NCBI GenBank assembly: GCA_028875575.1
Contig: JAPPDF010000003.1
Span: 1-64,000 of the forward strand
DNA length: 64,000 nt
Reading direction: 5' to 3'
Source of the DNA: Acidobacteriota bacterium
GTDB lineage: Bacteria > Acidobacteriota > Terriglobia > Versatilivoradales > Versatilivoraceae
The translations under genes were made by a program, and so were the position numbers. Below are positions 51,159-60,983 of the stretch, piece by piece. Below the pieces are notes generated by a model. The model searched no databases and had not been told where the DNA came from. It saw only the letters and a program-made list of their open reading frames with translations. Positions within the stretch are counted from its first letter, which is position 1. Each line of letters opens with the position of its first letter.

Positions 51159-52847
51159 ATGTTGAATCGCAGGCGGTTTCTGCAGAGGGTGGGCGCCGCC
51201 GCACCCGCATCCATGGTTTCGGCCGCTGGAGGCCTGGCTGCCGCGCGCCAGGTTGACGGTGCGGCGCCGGACGAGCCTCGCGTGTTCCTGCGGGAGGACT
51301 TTCACCACATGTCGGGGATCGCGCCGCCCCTGACCAAGGCGGATGTGACCAAGACGGTGGACCTGGTTGCCGGAACCTCGGTGAACACCCTCATTTTCCA
51401 ACTGGCCCCCCGCGGTGGGATGTGCATTTACGAAACCAGGGTCGGACAGATGCACGGCAGCAACGTGCGCAAATGGAACCATGCGGTGAACTATCGGGAC
51501 GGACTGCATGTGCGCCAGTTGGTGCGTGAGGGTTGGGATCGACCCCAGCTGTTCTGCGACCGCTGCCATGAAAAGGGGATGTTGTTCTTCGCCAGCGCGC
51601 ACCTCAACCTCGGGGCCGGGGCTGCCGAGCAGGCCCGAGGCACGGGCCGCCTCTCCGACTTCGTGCTCGACAGCGACCACCTGCGGGTGGGTGAGGATGA
51701 CGACCCCCGAGCCCGGCATATCTCCCCGGTCCGGCTCAACTTTATCCATCCGGAAGTGCGGGAAGAGCGTCTCCGCATCTTCGAGGAACTGCTCTCCCGT
51801 TACACCACCGACGGCGTCGAGGTGCACTCCGAGGTGCTTCCCATCTGCCGCTTCGACCAGGTGAGCCGGTGCGCGCCCCTGCTCACCCGGTGGCTGCAGG
51901 ACCTGAAGGCCATTGCCGGGAAGGCCGAGCGGGAACAGGGCCGGCGCAAGCGGGTCTACATGCGAATCCCGGCCAACCCCCGGGCCTGGAAAGCCGCGGG
52001 CCTGGAGGTGCCGGAATGGATTTCGGAGGGGCTGCTGGACGGACTGATCTGCGCCTCGACCGACCCGGAAGTCTTCGACCAGGACATCGATATTTCCGAG
52101 GTGGTTTCGCTGGCCCGGGGAACTTCCTGCCGGCTGCTGGTCGAGTGCGGGACCACCTTGAAGAAGCGGCGGGACGACAAGCCGACCGCCCGGCTGCTGT
52201 GGGCGGCCGCCGCCAACGCCTACCACCAGGGAGCGGCCGGATTCGGAATCAACGACATGGTCCGAAGCCAGCAACTGGCCTTTCTGAAACACATGGAGGA
52301 CGCGCTGCGTCCGCTGGGGTCCCCGGAGTTGCTGGAAACCGCCGACAAGATCTACCACGTGCGCGACCAGCCCAGCAATCCCGGGAATTTCGGATCGGGC
52401 CTGCCGGGGTTCGATCCCGTGCTCCCCAAGCCGCTCGAAGTGGGGCAGCCCCAGGAAGTGCCGCTGCGGGTTGCCGACGATCTCCGCCGCTGGCACGCCC
52501 TGGACCGCCTGAGGTCTGCAAGGCTGAGGGTCCGCATCAACAACCTGGAGCCCTCCCTCAACCGGTTGAGGATCGAGCTCAACGGCAAGCCGCTGCCCGA
52601 CTCCATGCTGCAAATCACCGACTTGAACTACCGCTTCATCAAGGAAGGTGTGGCCTACCAGGGCAGTCAGATCTACGAGTACCGGCTGTCCCCCGAGTAT
52701 TTTCCGGAGCCCGGGGAAAACGTGGTGAAGGTGACCCTGCTTGAGAAAGACCCGGATGTGGATCTCCTGTTTGAAGTTCAGGACGTGGACTGCTCCATCG
52801 AATACCGGCTGCACCGGCATTTCGAGCCGCGGCCCATCGAATATTGA
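51159..52847 (+). CDS. Exported TIM-barrel-like protein, tandem copy 1
   Basis: A 562-aa protein with a twin-arginine start (LNRRRFLQRVGAAAPASMV). The body reads as a glycoside-hydrolase-like (beta/alpha)8 barrel: TVDLVAGTSVNTLIFQLAPR, HVRQLVREGWDRPQLFCDRC, FIHPEVREERLRIFEELLSR, GRRKRVYMRIPANPRAWK, followed by a C-terminal beta-sandwich (about 440-555). Its neighbour at 52907 is a paralogue, similar over the whole length. A catalytic acid pair cannot be assigned. It probably acts on carbohydrate outside the cytoplasm. Confidence 0.75.
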   Translation: MLNRRRFLQRVGAAAPASMVSAAGGLAAARQVDGAAPDEPRVFLREDFHHMSGIAPPLTKADVTKTVDLVAGTSVNTLIFQLAPRGGMCIYETRVGQMHGSNVRKWNHAVNYRDGLHVRQLVREGWDRPQLFCDRCHEKGMLFFASAHLNLGAGAAEQARGTGRLSDFVLDSDHLRVGEDDDPRARHISPVRLNFIHPEVREERLRIFEELLSRYTTDGVEVHSEVLPICRFDQVSRCAPLLTRWLQDLKAIAGKAEREQGRRKRVYMRIPANPRAWKAAGLEVPEWISEGLLDGLICASTDPEVFDQDIDISEVVSLARGTSCRLLVECGTTLKKRRDDKPTARLLWAAAANAYHQGAAGFGINDMVRSQQLAFLKHMEDALRPLGSPELLETADKIYHVRDQPSNPGNFGSGLPGFDPVLPKPLEVGQPQEVPLRVADDLRRWHALDRLRSARLRVRINNLEPSLNRLRIELNGKPLPDSMLQITDLNYRFIKEGVAYQGSQIYEYRLSPEYFPEPGENVVKVTLLEKDPDVDLLFEVQDVDCSIEYRLHRHFEPRPIEY

Positions 52848-52906
52848 CTTGAGAAAGGAGGAGTGGCCTTGACGGTTCCACGGAATCTGTCGGGCCGCGA
52901 CCAACC

Positions 52907-54667
52907 ATGAAGCGCAGACATTTCTTGCAAGCTCTGGGCATGGCGGCTCCCGGCGCCGCCCTGGCCCCGCCGGCCGCGTCCTCGGCCGCGAAGCACGACC
53001 AGGGAGCCTCAGCGGAGGGGAAGGACGGCGAACCCAGGGTCTTCTTCTATGACGACGGGCGCCACTACTCCGGGCTCTATCAGTTCGCCCCGCCGCTGGA
53101 GGCGGCCGATCTGACCTATGCCGTGGATCAACTGGTCGACAGTGGCGTCGATACCCTGCTCTATTCGGCGGGACTGGAAGGCGGCGCCGTCCAGTACGGC
53201 AGCCAGGTGGCCGGCATGTGGGGCGACAACGTGGACGTCTGGGTCCACCCGATCTTCTACCGCGCCTCCCGCAATCTCCAGCAACTGGTGGCCGACGGCA
53301 ACGACCCCATGCGGATCCTGGCCGAGCGCTGCCACCAGAAGGGGATCTGGTTTATTCCCACCTGTCCGGTCTGCATCATCGGGGGAGGCGAGGAGTCGGA
53401 GCGGGGATACGGCAGAAAATCCGAATTCGTGTTCGACAACCCCCAGTTCTACGTGGGCGAGGACGATCATCCCCGGGCGAAGTTCCTGGGACGCATGTTC
53501 GGCACCGGGCGGCTCAACTTTCTCCACGCCGAGGTGCGCCAAGAGCGGTTCCGGATTTTCGAGGAGTTGCTGACCCGTTACGAGTCCGACGGGATCGAGC
53601 TGGATCTCTCACTGGACAACGAATTCGGCCCCTTCTGCCGTTTCGGCGAAGTGGCTCAACTGGCTCCTGTCCTGACGCAGTGGATCCGGGACATCAGGCA
53701 GGCGGCCCAAAAGGCCGAGCAGTCTCAGGGCCGGCGCAAGCGGGTCTATATTCGGATCCCCGCGGGTCCCCCTTCCATGTGGAGGATTCCCGGGTTTGAA
53801 GTGGAGACCTGGGTGTCGGAAAAACTGGTGGACGGACTGGTCTGCATGAGTCCCTACAAGAAGGAGACTCCCAGGAACAACGTGCTCCTGTTCGATCAGG
53901 ATCTGGACCTGTCCGCGGCCGTGAAGCTGACCCGGGGAACCGGTTGCCGGGTGCTGGCGGGGATCGCCAGCTACCTGGGCCGTCAACTGGAGAGCACGGC
54001 GACGGCACCCATGCTCTGGGGCGCGGCATCCCTGGCTTACGACAAGGGAGCCGACGGGTTCGGGCTGAGCACCGGGGGATGGGTGCCGAACGGTTGGCCC
54101 TGGACGGCGGCGGAGTACGAAACGCTCCGCTTGCTGGGGCACCCGGAGCTACTGGCCACCGCCGACAAGAACTATCGGGTCCGTTCTCTGGCCCGTAGCA
54201 CGGGGGACCCCGAGCCGCTGTTCCCGATTCAGGATCCGATCCTTCCCCAGAGATTGCCCGAGGGGAAGCCCGTAAACCTGCCCCTGGCCGTGGCCGACGA
54301 CCTGTCCCGCTGGCAGGCGTTGGGAAGGGTCAAATCGGTGCGGCTGCGGGTCCGGGTCACCTCCATCGAGCCCTCCCTGGATCAGATGGCCGTCAGCCTC
54401 AATGGCCGGACCCTGCCGGATGCCATCAGAAACGACGTCGATCTGCACTTCAGGGTTCTGAAGAACATGGCCATCGGGCCTTACGGCTACATCCTGGAAT
54501 ACCATCTGCCTCCCGAACACTACCCCAGGAAGGGAACCAACCAGGTCGGTGTGACCCTGGTCAAGCGGGATCCCAAGATCAGTGGACCTGTCAACGTGGT
54601 GGATGTGGACTGCCACATCGACTACCGTCACCATCGGAATTTCGAAGACTCGCCCATCCAGTACTGA
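52907..54667 (+). CDS. Exported TIM-barrel-like protein, tandem copy 2
   Basis: A 586-aa paralogue of the preceding gene, with the same order of segments: Tat start MKRRHFLQALGMAAPG, TYAVDQLVDSGVDTLLYSAG, FLHAEVRQERFRIFEELLTR, GRRKRVYIRIPAGPPSMWRI, and a beta-sandwich end (LRVRVTSIEPSLDQMAVSLN). The most conserved piece is RLNFxHxEVRxERxRIFEEL, including a pair of acidic residues. AGGAGG lies about 40 bp upstream, rather far; the ATG 52907 is the only sensible start. The pair arose by duplication. Confidence 0.75.
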   Translation: MKRRHFLQALGMAAPGAALAPPAASSAAKHDQGASAEGKDGEPRVFFYDDGRHYSGLYQFAPPLEAADLTYAVDQLVDSGVDTLLYSAGLEGGAVQYGSQVAGMWGDNVDVWVHPIFYRASRNLQQLVADGNDPMRILAERCHQKGIWFIPTCPVCIIGGGEESERGYGRKSEFVFDNPQFYVGEDDHPRAKFLGRMFGTGRLNFLHAEVRQERFRIFEELLTRYESDGIELDLSLDNEFGPFCRFGEVAQLAPVLTQWIRDIRQAAQKAEQSQGRRKRVYIRIPAGPPSMWRIPGFEVETWVSEKLVDGLVCMSPYKKETPRNNVLLFDQDLDLSAAVKLTRGTGCRVLAGIASYLGRQLESTATAPMLWGAASLAYDKGADGFGLSTGGWVPNGWPWTAAEYETLRLLGHPELLATADKNYRVRSLARSTGDPEPLFPIQDPILPQRLPEGKPVNLPLAVADDLSRWQALGRVKSVRLRVRVTSIEPSLDQMAVSLNGRTLPDAIRNDVDLHFRVLKNMAIGPYGYILEYHLPPEHYPRKGTNQVGVTLVKRDPKISGPVNVVDVDCHIDYRHHRNFEDSPIQY

Positions 54668-54820
54668 GCGGACAGTTGGACTTTAGAGCTCAGTTTGCAA
54701 CCTTGGTATCAGGTCGTGCCCGTCGCGGTTAACCTAAACGCCTTAGTGGCCCTTCGTCGTTCTTCGTGTTCCTTCGTGGATTCCTCTGTTTGATCCTTGG
54801 CGGATCGTCGCCCGGTCGTA

Positions 54821-56140
54821 TCAGCCTTTCGGCTTGGCGGGTCTGATGATGGGCAGCCGGAAAACCAGCCAGAGCGCCGCCAGGATGGTGGCGATGGCAA
54901 AGCCGAAGCTGGCGGGGAATCCGAACCCGTCGGTGAGGGCTCCGTGGGTGGCGGGAGCCACGCTGGATGCCAGCGGAGCCAGGGCCATGACCGACATGTT
55001 GCGGGCTCCCTCCGCCGCCGGCGACATACTGACAACGTAATTGGGAAGATAGGCTCCCCCCAGCTCTCCCGCTCCCAGCAACCCGAAGGAAAGCAGGTAG
55101 CCGTAGCCCGGCACCAGCCAGGCCCAGGCGATCCCGGCTCCCACCAGCAAAACCGTGGTGGTCACCGGAGAGCGGATTCCCCTGCGAAGCGCCAGGAATC
55201 CCAGCAGGAACCCGGCCACCGACTTGAATCCGAAGCGAAGGGCCATCACCAGTCCCGAAAACTCCCTCGGTTCCCTCCCCATGGCTACCTTGGTGTAGAG
55301 CGATAGGTTGGGCATGGAGGAAAGCGAGAAGTACCAGAGCACGTAGGCGATCCAGGTCAGGGCCAGGGGGCGGGAGGAGAAGAAGGCCCCGACGCTGCGG
55401 CGGAGATAGGGCAGCAAGGGCGGGCGCTGTTCCTTTTCCTTGACCGGAACCAGTTGGTAGCGGCTGCTGAGAAAGGAGACCGTGGCCATGCAGGGCACGC
55501 CGATTCCGTAAAGAAAGGCGAAGTCCAGGGGATATTCCAGGAAGGGAAGTCCCCGGTTCAGAACGAACTGGGCGCCCAGGGAACCGACCACCGCGGCCAG
55601 GGGAGTGAACCCGAAGGCGATGCCGAAGATTCTGGCTCTTCCGGGAGTGGTGGTCCCGCGGCGCAGGCACTGGAAGCCGAAGGCGTGGGCCACCGAGTTG
55701 GAAACCCCCTGGATGAGGCCCTGGGCCAGTAGAGCCGCGATGCGGACCGCGTTGGAGAGGGGCAGCAGCAGCGTGGTCCCCACCGCGGCCAACACGGCGG
55801 TGCTGATGCCGTAGGACCAGACCACTGTGGCCCGTTCCAGGCGGTAGGGGATGAGCCAGGAACAGACCAGCGGCCCCAGTCCGCCCAGCAGATGGAGGGA
55901 TGCGGGCAGGCTGGCAACCGCGTAGCTGGCGCCCAGCTTGTCGCACAGGGCCGCCTGGACGATGCCGATATAGGTCACCGGGGCGGCCAGGTAGATCAGC
56001 ACGTAGGAACAGAAGAAGAGGATGCCGTTACGGCGCTCCATGGCCGGCGTCAGCTCTCCCAGTTCCTGCTGCTCGGGGAGATTGTCGGTGGTGCCAGGAG
56101 TCGTTTCCGAGTAATCGGAAGGGTCGGTTGTTTGAAACAC
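54821..56140 (-). CDS. MFS transporter, 12-TM
   Basis: A 439-aa carrier with about twelve membrane segments (GILFFCSYVLIYLAAPVTYI as the first, LAWSYGISTAVLAAVGTTLL-like third, and so on). The first cytoplasmic loop contains LIPYRLERATV and the second repeat has LRRGIRSPVTTTVLL, in place of classical motif A. The cytoplasmic ends are acidic at the N-terminus and basic at the C-terminus. It is convergent with the TIM-barrel pair and may move their product. Substrate unknown. Confidence 0.82.
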   Translation of the reverse strand: MFQTTDPSDYSETTPGTTDNLPEQQELGELTPAMERRNGILFFCSYVLIYLAAPVTYIGIVQAALCDKLGASYAVASLPASLHLLGGLGPLVCSWLIPYRLERATVVWSYGISTAVLAAVGTTLLLPLSNAVRIAALLAQGLIQGVSNSVAHAFGFQCLRRGTTTPGRARIFGIAFGFTPLAAVVGSLGAQFVLNRGLPFLEYPLDFAFLYGIGVPCMATVSFLSSRYQLVPVKEKEQRPPLLPYLRRSVGAFFSSRPLALTWIAYVLWYFSLSSMPNLSLYTKVAMGREPREFSGLVMALRFGFKSVAGFLLGFLALRRGIRSPVTTTVLLVGAGIAWAWLVPGYGYLLSFGLLGAGELGGAYLPNYVVSMSPAAEGARNMSVMALAPLASSVAPATHGALTDGFGFPASFGFAIATILAALWLVFRLPIIRPAKPKG

Positions 56141-56194
56141 CCCTGTTTCGTCCCTTATGAGCCGCCCCGTCGCATGGGACGGCGGCGCGGCTAG

Positions 56195-56515
56195 CCCCTC
56201 ACCGCATCAGCCTTCGCCATTCGGCTCGGCTTCTGCGACTCCCCCTCAAGGGGGGAGTGATTCTTTCCAGCACAAGGCTTCCAGTAGAACACTATCACTC
56301 CCCCCTTGAGGGGGAGTCGGCGAGGCAAACGCGGCGTCCCTTCGACCGGGCCGCAGCCTGCAGCCGAGCCGGAGGGGGGCCAACGCGGCGCCCCGAAAGC
56401 TCCGACCGCAGTCGAACCGGTGGGGGGGCAGTCTCCCGGGTTCGTAAGAGGCCCCTGTTTCTCCCTGTAAGATCCGCCAGGCAGGGCGGGGGAACTGCCA
56501 ATCACTGGCCACTGA
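56195..56515. repeat. Dispersed intergenic repeat (family C, copy 2)
   Basis: The second copy of the repeat at 8.45 kb: it shares ACCGCATCAGCCTTCGCC, CGGCTCGGCTTCTGCGACTC, GCAGTCGAACCGGTGGGGG and GAGGCCCCTGTTTCTC. It has an extra palindrome pair: 25-bp perfect inverted arms at 56237-56261 and 56294-56318 (core GACTCCCCCTCAAGGGGGG). It fills the 382-bp gap between the MFS and SDR genes; no gene is seen. Confidence 0.75.
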
Positions 56516-56522
56516 CCACTAA

Positions 56523-57284
56523 TCACGGCTTGGGCAGCACGAAGCCTCCGTCCACCCGGAGGCAGCTTCCGGTCATGTAGGAGGAATCCGCTTCCGAAAC
56601 CATGAACAGGACGGCCTTGGCCATCTCCTCGGAGGTGCCCAGGCGACCCATCAGCAACTTGCTGCCCCGTTCCCTGATTAGCTGGTCCGAGGCGTAGGCG
56701 CGTTCTCCGGGAGTATCGATCCAGCCCGGCTCCAGAACGTTCACCCGGATCCTGTATTGGGCCAGCTCGGCCGCCCAGGTCGCCGCCATGTGGTTGATGG
56801 CGGCTTTGGCGCCGTTGTAGGCGGTGGAAAGGGCGTAGGGTCGAAAGGCGTGCACCGAGCTTACGATGGCGATGCTGCCGCCGTCTCCCTGCTTCACCAT
56901 CTGGCGGGCGGCCAGTTGGCAGCAGTGGAAGACGCCCCACAGCGTCACGCCCCAGGTCTTCTCCACCTCCTCGACCTCCATTTCGAGGAAGGGCTTGCGG
57001 ATGCTGTAGGCCGCGTTGGCGACCATGATGTCCAGCCGTCCCAGCCTCTCCACCGTCTCCCGGACCATGGCTTCGTCCTGGGCCCGATCGGCCACGCTTC
57101 CCTGAAACAGGAAGGAGCGGCGTCCCAGCGCCTGGATTTCCCGAACCACTTCCTGCCCCTCCTCCGGATGGCTGTAGGCATTCACGGCGACGTCGGCGCC
57201 GTTCCTGGCCAGCTCGATGGCTGTGGCGCGGCCGATACCGCGGGATGAACCGGTGACAATGGCGACTTTGTTCTTGAGTTTCAT
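56523..57284 (-). CDS. Short-chain dehydrogenase/reductase
   Basis: A 253-aa SDR with TGSSRGIG (about 12-19), VANAAYS (the NNAG region), S in SSVHAF and the catalytic YNGAK. The tail CLRVDGGF fits. The start at 57284 is chosen because the region up to 57368 (MPLAGDGACVRIG...) lacks SDR features. It is followed by the EamA gene upstream on the same strand, with about 100 bp between. Substrate unknown; the neighbouring set suggests a sugar or polyol. Confidence 0.9.
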   Translation of the reverse strand: MKLKNKVAIVTGSSRGIGRATAIELARNGADVAVNAYSHPEEGQEVVREIQALGRRSFLFQGSVADRAQDEAMVRETVERLGRLDIMVANAAYSIRKPFLEMEVEEVEKTWGVTLWGVFHCCQLAARQMVKQGDGGSIAIVSSVHAFRPYALSTAYNGAKAAINHMAATWAAELAQYRIRVNVLEPGWIDTPGERAYASDQLIRERGSKLLMGRLGTSEEMAKAVLFMVSEADSSYMTGSCLRVDGGFVLPKP

Positions 57285-57386
57285 TGGCGCTCGACCTCGT
57301 TTCGCAATTTGTTCCACCCGCTGAGGGATCCCAATTCTGACACAAGCCCCGTCACCCGCCAACGGCATTCGAGCACGTCTCGGGTC

Positions 57387-58295
57387 TCAAGGGACGGAGA
57401 CCTCCGAGCTTCCCGATTCCTTGAGGGCCAGGTAGGTGGAGCTGATAAAGATCAGGGTCCCTCCAAGCCATACCCAGCGGTCGGGCACTTCTCCGAAGAC
57501 CAGGAAACCCAGCAATGCGGCCCAGATCAACTGCAGAAAGTCGAAGGGAAGCACCGACGAGGCCTCGGCCATCTTGAAGGCCTGGGCCAGGCAGATCTGT
57601 CCCGCGGATCCCAGCAGACCCACCAGCAGCATCCAGAAGAGTTGCTCGCCGCCGGGCCATTGCCACACCGGGACGGCCGCCAGCAGAGAAAAAGGAGTGG
57701 TGACAATCACCATGTAGGTGGCGATGGTCAGGCTGGAATCGGTGCGGGACAGCGCCTTGATGAAAATCAGCGAGACCGCCCACATCATGGCTGAAAACAG
57801 GATGAGCGGCGGTCCCCAACCGATGGCCTGAATCCCGGGTCGCAGAATGATGGCGGCGCCCGCCATTCCGATGGCGATCACCACCAGCCGGCGCAGCCGG
57901 AAGGGCTCCTTCAGCACTAGGATGGCCAGCAGGGAGGCGAAAAGGGGCGAAGTGAAGTTGAGGGCCGCGATGGAGGCCATCGGGGTGATGAATACGGCCG
58001 AGTAGAAGGCCAGCATGGCCAGCAGATTGAAGAGTCCTCGGCCGAGGTGAAGCCGGAGCCGGCGGGTCTTCAGGATCGCTGGGCCGCTGCCGGCCTGCCA
58101 GGCGACCAGCGCCGCCAGTCCGAAAAAGTTGCGGAAGAAAGCCAGTTGAAAGGGGTGCAGCCGGCCGGGGACCATTCGAACACAGATCACCATGCCGGTC
58201 ACCAGCAGGGTGGCCAGTGCCATCAGCAAGGCTCCTGAAATCCTGTGAGTGGAAGGGGCTTCCCGCATTTCGTGCCGCTTGGTTGAATCCATCAT
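57387..58295 (-). CDS. EamA/DMT-family transporter
   Basis: A 302-aa permease with ten hydrophobic segments in two EamA repeats (FRNFFGLAALVAWQAGSGP, ALNFTSPLFASLLAILVLKE, FIKALSRTDSS, QLIWAALLGFLVFGEVP). The pattern FTSPLFASLLAILVLKEPF is diagnostic for drug/metabolite transporters. Starts at 58292 to 58295 (MM) are likely; the upstream extension to 58364 is not coding-like. It is divergent from the site-2 protease gene by about 160 bp. Cargo unknown. Confidence 0.85.
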   Translation of the reverse strand: MMDSTKRHEMREAPSTHRISGALLMALATLLVTGMVICVRMVPGRLHPFQLAFFRNFFGLAALVAWQAGSGPAILKTRRLRLHLGRGLFNLLAMLAFYSAVFITPMASIAALNFTSPLFASLLAILVLKEPFRLRRLVVIAIGMAGAAIILRPGIQAIGWGPPLILFSAMMWAVSLIFIKALSRTDSSLTIATYMVIVTTPFSLLAAVPVWQWPGGEQLFWMLLVGLLGSAGQICLAQAFKMAEASSVLPFDFLQLIWAALLGFLVFGEVPDRWVWLGGTLIFISSTYLALKESGSSEVSVP

Positions 58296-58457
58296 CCGAA
58301 AAATGCCAATACAGGGCTGTCCCACGCTGCAGCCGCAGGCCGAGTGGCGAACCGGCCCCGACACGTCTAAAATGGTTTTCGCCGGAACGGGTCAGGATCG
58401 CCGGGCGGTTTGGCCTGGAATCGCCGGCGATGGTCTTTACCGGGGAACGGGATTCCC

Positions 58458-59579
58458 ATGAAGTGGTCCTGGAAAATCGGAGAATACGCGGGCATCGGGG
58501 TCTACATCCATGCGACCTTCCTGCTGATCATCGGCTATTTCGCCATTGTCCACTGGAAGGCGGGAGGGCCCGGAGCGGCCCTGTCGGGAGTCCTCTTCAT
58601 TCTTGCCCTGTTCGTCTGCATCGTGCTTCACGAGTTCGGTCACGCCCTGACCGCCCGCAGGTACGGGATCGCCACCCGGGATATCACGCTCCTGCCCATC
58701 GGGGGAGTGGCCCGCCTGGAGCGGATGCCGGAGGACCCCTGGCAGGAACTTTGGGTGGCGTTGGCCGGCCCGGCCGTCAACATCGTCATTTCGTTGGCGC
58801 TGGCCGCGGTGCTGACGGTAACCGATCAGTGGGGGGCTCTGGATCGTATCGCCTTCGATCAACTCACTTTCGGTTCGTTTCTGCCGATTCTGATGGCGGT
58901 CAACCTCATTCTGGCCGGTTTCAACATGCTGCCGGCCTTCCCTATGGACGGCGGCAGGGTGTTGCGGGCCCTGCTGGCCATGAGGATGGACTACCTGCGG
59001 GCCACCCAGATCGCCTCCGGCCTCGGTCAGGGCATGGCCTTTCTGTTTGGATTCATCGGACTCTATTCCTGGAATCCTTTCCTGTTGTTCGTGGCCCTGT
59101 TCGTCTGGATGGGAGCCCAGCAGGAAGCATCCCTGGTGGGGATGAGGTCGGCCATGGGCGGGATTCCGGTAAGCCATTCCATGGTCACCAAGTTTCGCAC
59201 GCTTTCTCCCTACGACTCCCTGGGCCAGGCAGTGGACGAGATTCTGGCCGGCTCTCAGCAGGACTTTCCGGTGGTTGAGAGCGACCGGGTGGTAGGAGTC
59301 CTGACACGATCCGACCTGCTGGTCGCCTTGGCCAAGCAGGGCTTGAGCACCCCGGTGTCCTCGGTAATGCGGCGGGATTTTCAAATGGTGGAGGCCACCG
59401 AAATGCTGGAGCTGGCTTTTGCCCGTCTGCAAAAGTGCAAGTGCCGCACCATGCCCGTGATCCGAAACGGTCGCCTGTCGGGTCTGTTGACCATGGAGAA
59501 CGTGGGTGAGTTTCTCAGCATTCATTCCGCCCTGAACCAGGCCAAGCGAGGACTCAAGCACAGCGTCTTCGAATCCTGA
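58458..59579 (+). CDS. Site-2 protease (M50) with two CBS motifs
   Basis: A 373-aa intramembrane metalloprotease. Zinc-site HEFGH is at about 58-62 inside the second segment, and the third ligand is in PAFPMDGGRVLRALL. Four to five more transmembrane segments follow. The C-terminal 130 residues form a CBS pair (FPVVESDRVVGVLTRSDLL, then MPVIRNGRLSGLLTMENVG), as in the Rip3/SpoIVFB-like subgroup. Such proteases cleave anti-sigma factors or other membrane proteins. No obvious substrate gene lies nearby. The start at 58458 places MKWSWKIGEYAGIGVYIHAT at the N-terminus. Confidence 0.9.
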   Translation: MKWSWKIGEYAGIGVYIHATFLLIIGYFAIVHWKAGGPGAALSGVLFILALFVCIVLHEFGHALTARRYGIATRDITLLPIGGVARLERMPEDPWQELWVALAGPAVNIVISLALAAVLTVTDQWGALDRIAFDQLTFGSFLPILMAVNLILAGFNMLPAFPMDGGRVLRALLAMRMDYLRATQIASGLGQGMAFLFGFIGLYSWNPFLLFVALFVWMGAQQEASLVGMRSAMGGIPVSHSMVTKFRTLSPYDSLGQAVDEILAGSQQDFPVVESDRVVGVLTRSDLLVALAKQGLSTPVSSVMRRDFQMVEATEMLELAFARLQKCKCRTMPVIRNGRLSGLLTMENVGEFLSIHSALNQAKRGLKHSVFES

Positions 59580-59580
59580 T

Positions 59581-60951
59581 TCAACGGCCTGCCCTGACCG
59601 GATTTGCTTCCATTCCTGTTTCCGCTCCCTGCAGGATAGCCTCGAAGAATTCGTTCAGGTGGAAGCCGCCGCCCCGCACGGGCACGCCCAGTCGTTCTTC
59701 CAGGTCCGCCCGCACCCAGTCGTCCAGAAACAGGCCGTCTTCCCCCGTCATGGATTCGGAGGGAATGACGACGAAGTCTCCGTGAACCCGGCCGTTCAGG
59801 CAGGCGAAAATGTCCGACCCCGTCAGCAACCCCGCCACGGTGATCCCGCCGCCGAAGTAGCGGTTTTCCACCAGCTCGCACCGCAGGTCGGTTCCCAGAG
59901 CGGCGTTCATTCTTTCAATACAGTTCTTCAGGATCGGATGAAAGATCCTGCCGGTCGCAACCGTCCCGCGAATCGAGGCCGTGGGCGGCTCCCACCGGTT
60001 TTCCATCTCCCGGTGGAACTCGTCCAGAAAGGTCCGCACCATGCCCACCCCGTTCTCGACCAGGGGGAAATCGCCGTAGTGGGAACGGGGCGGAATGGCC
60101 TGCGAGGCCATGATGAAGAACTCGTCTCCCAGAAAGCAGAACGGGGTGCCGTGGGACTCCCGAATGCGCTCCTGGATGGCGGAGACATGGGCAATGGTCT
60201 TGCGGGCATAGTCGGCGTCGACCGGCGTCAATCGGGGCAACCCCTGGCGGTGGTCCGTCAGTCCGACCGGGACGATCGACAGGGTCATCACCTGGGGATA
60301 AAACTCCAGCAGATCGGCGATGCTTCTTTCCAGGTGGGCTCCGTCGTTGATCCCCGGCATCAACACGATCTGGGTGTGCAGCCGGATGCCGCCCTGAATG
60401 AGGCGTCGCATGTTTCCCAAAAGGTCGTCGGGCTTGCGGTTCTGCAGCAGATATTGGCGCAGCCCGGGTTCGGTGGCGTGGACGGAAACATAGAGGGGTG
60501 AGAGCCGCTGCTCGAATATCCGCTGAAAGTCCTTTTCGGAGAGGTTGGTGAGGGTCAGGTAGTGGCCGAACAGGAATGAGAGCCGGAAGTCCTCGTCCTT
60601 GACCCTCAAGGTGCGGCGAACCTGCTTGCCGCGCGGCAGTTGGTGCACGAAGCAGAAGATGCAGTTGTTCTTGCAGATCCGGGTCTGGATGGGCTCGAGC
60701 TCGAGACCCAGGTCTTCGTCCTCTTCCTTTTCAATCTCGATATCCCAAAGCTCTCCGGATTTCTTGGCCACCGAGAGAGTCAGTTCCCGATCGACCAATG
60801 AGCTCAAGTAGCGGAAGTCCAGGGCATCTTTCACTTCACGGCGGTCGATGGACAGCAGGCGGTCGCCCGGTTCGATGCCCACTTCCTGAGCGATGGAGCC
60901 TTCTTCCACCCTATCGACGGCGACTCCCGTAGTGGACCGGTTTTCGGGCAT
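59581..60951 (-). CDS. DUF512 radical SAM-like protein with PDZ start
   Basis: A 456-aa protein of the DUF512 family. An N-terminal PDZ-like part (AVDRVEEGSIAQEVGIEPGD, about 10-60) precedes a cluster of cysteines CKNNCIFCF that resembles a radical SAM iron-sulfur motif. Downstream regions HTQIVLMPGINDGAHLERSI and the tail FVVIPSESMTGEDGLFLDDW are typical. Its reaction is unknown; some members have been tied to NADP-dependent or tRNA functions in genome surveys. I use ATG 60951, since the 250 residues before it in the same frame are anti-sense to pgsA and not coding. The stop lies one base from that of the convergent protease gene. Confidence 0.85.
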   Translation of the reverse strand: MPENRSTTGVAVDRVEEGSIAQEVGIEPGDRLLSIDRREVKDALDFRYLSSLVDRELTLSVAKKSGELWDIEIEKEEDEDLGLELEPIQTRICKNNCIFCFVHQLPRGKQVRRTLRVKDEDFRLSFLFGHYLTLTNLSEKDFQRIFEQRLSPLYVSVHATEPGLRQYLLQNRKPDDLLGNMRRLIQGGIRLHTQIVLMPGINDGAHLERSIADLLEFYPQVMTLSIVPVGLTDHRQGLPRLTPVDADYARKTIAHVSAIQERIRESHGTPFCFLGDEFFIMASQAIPPRSHYGDFPLVENGVGMVRTFLDEFHREMENRWEPPTASIRGTVATGRIFHPILKNCIERMNAALGTDLRCELVENRYFGGGITVAGLLTGSDIFACLNGRVHGDFVVIPSESMTGEDGLFLDDWVRADLEERLGVPVRGGGFHLNEFFEAILQGAETGMEANPVRAGR

Positions 60952-60983
60952 GGCGGATGGGCGGAGCGGATCCCGCGCGGGGC

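Noticed and set aside
51126-52904. 592-aa minus-strand open frame
   Set aside because: It is antisense to the first TIM-barrel-like gene, which has a Tat signal, a ribosome-binding site and a paralogue.
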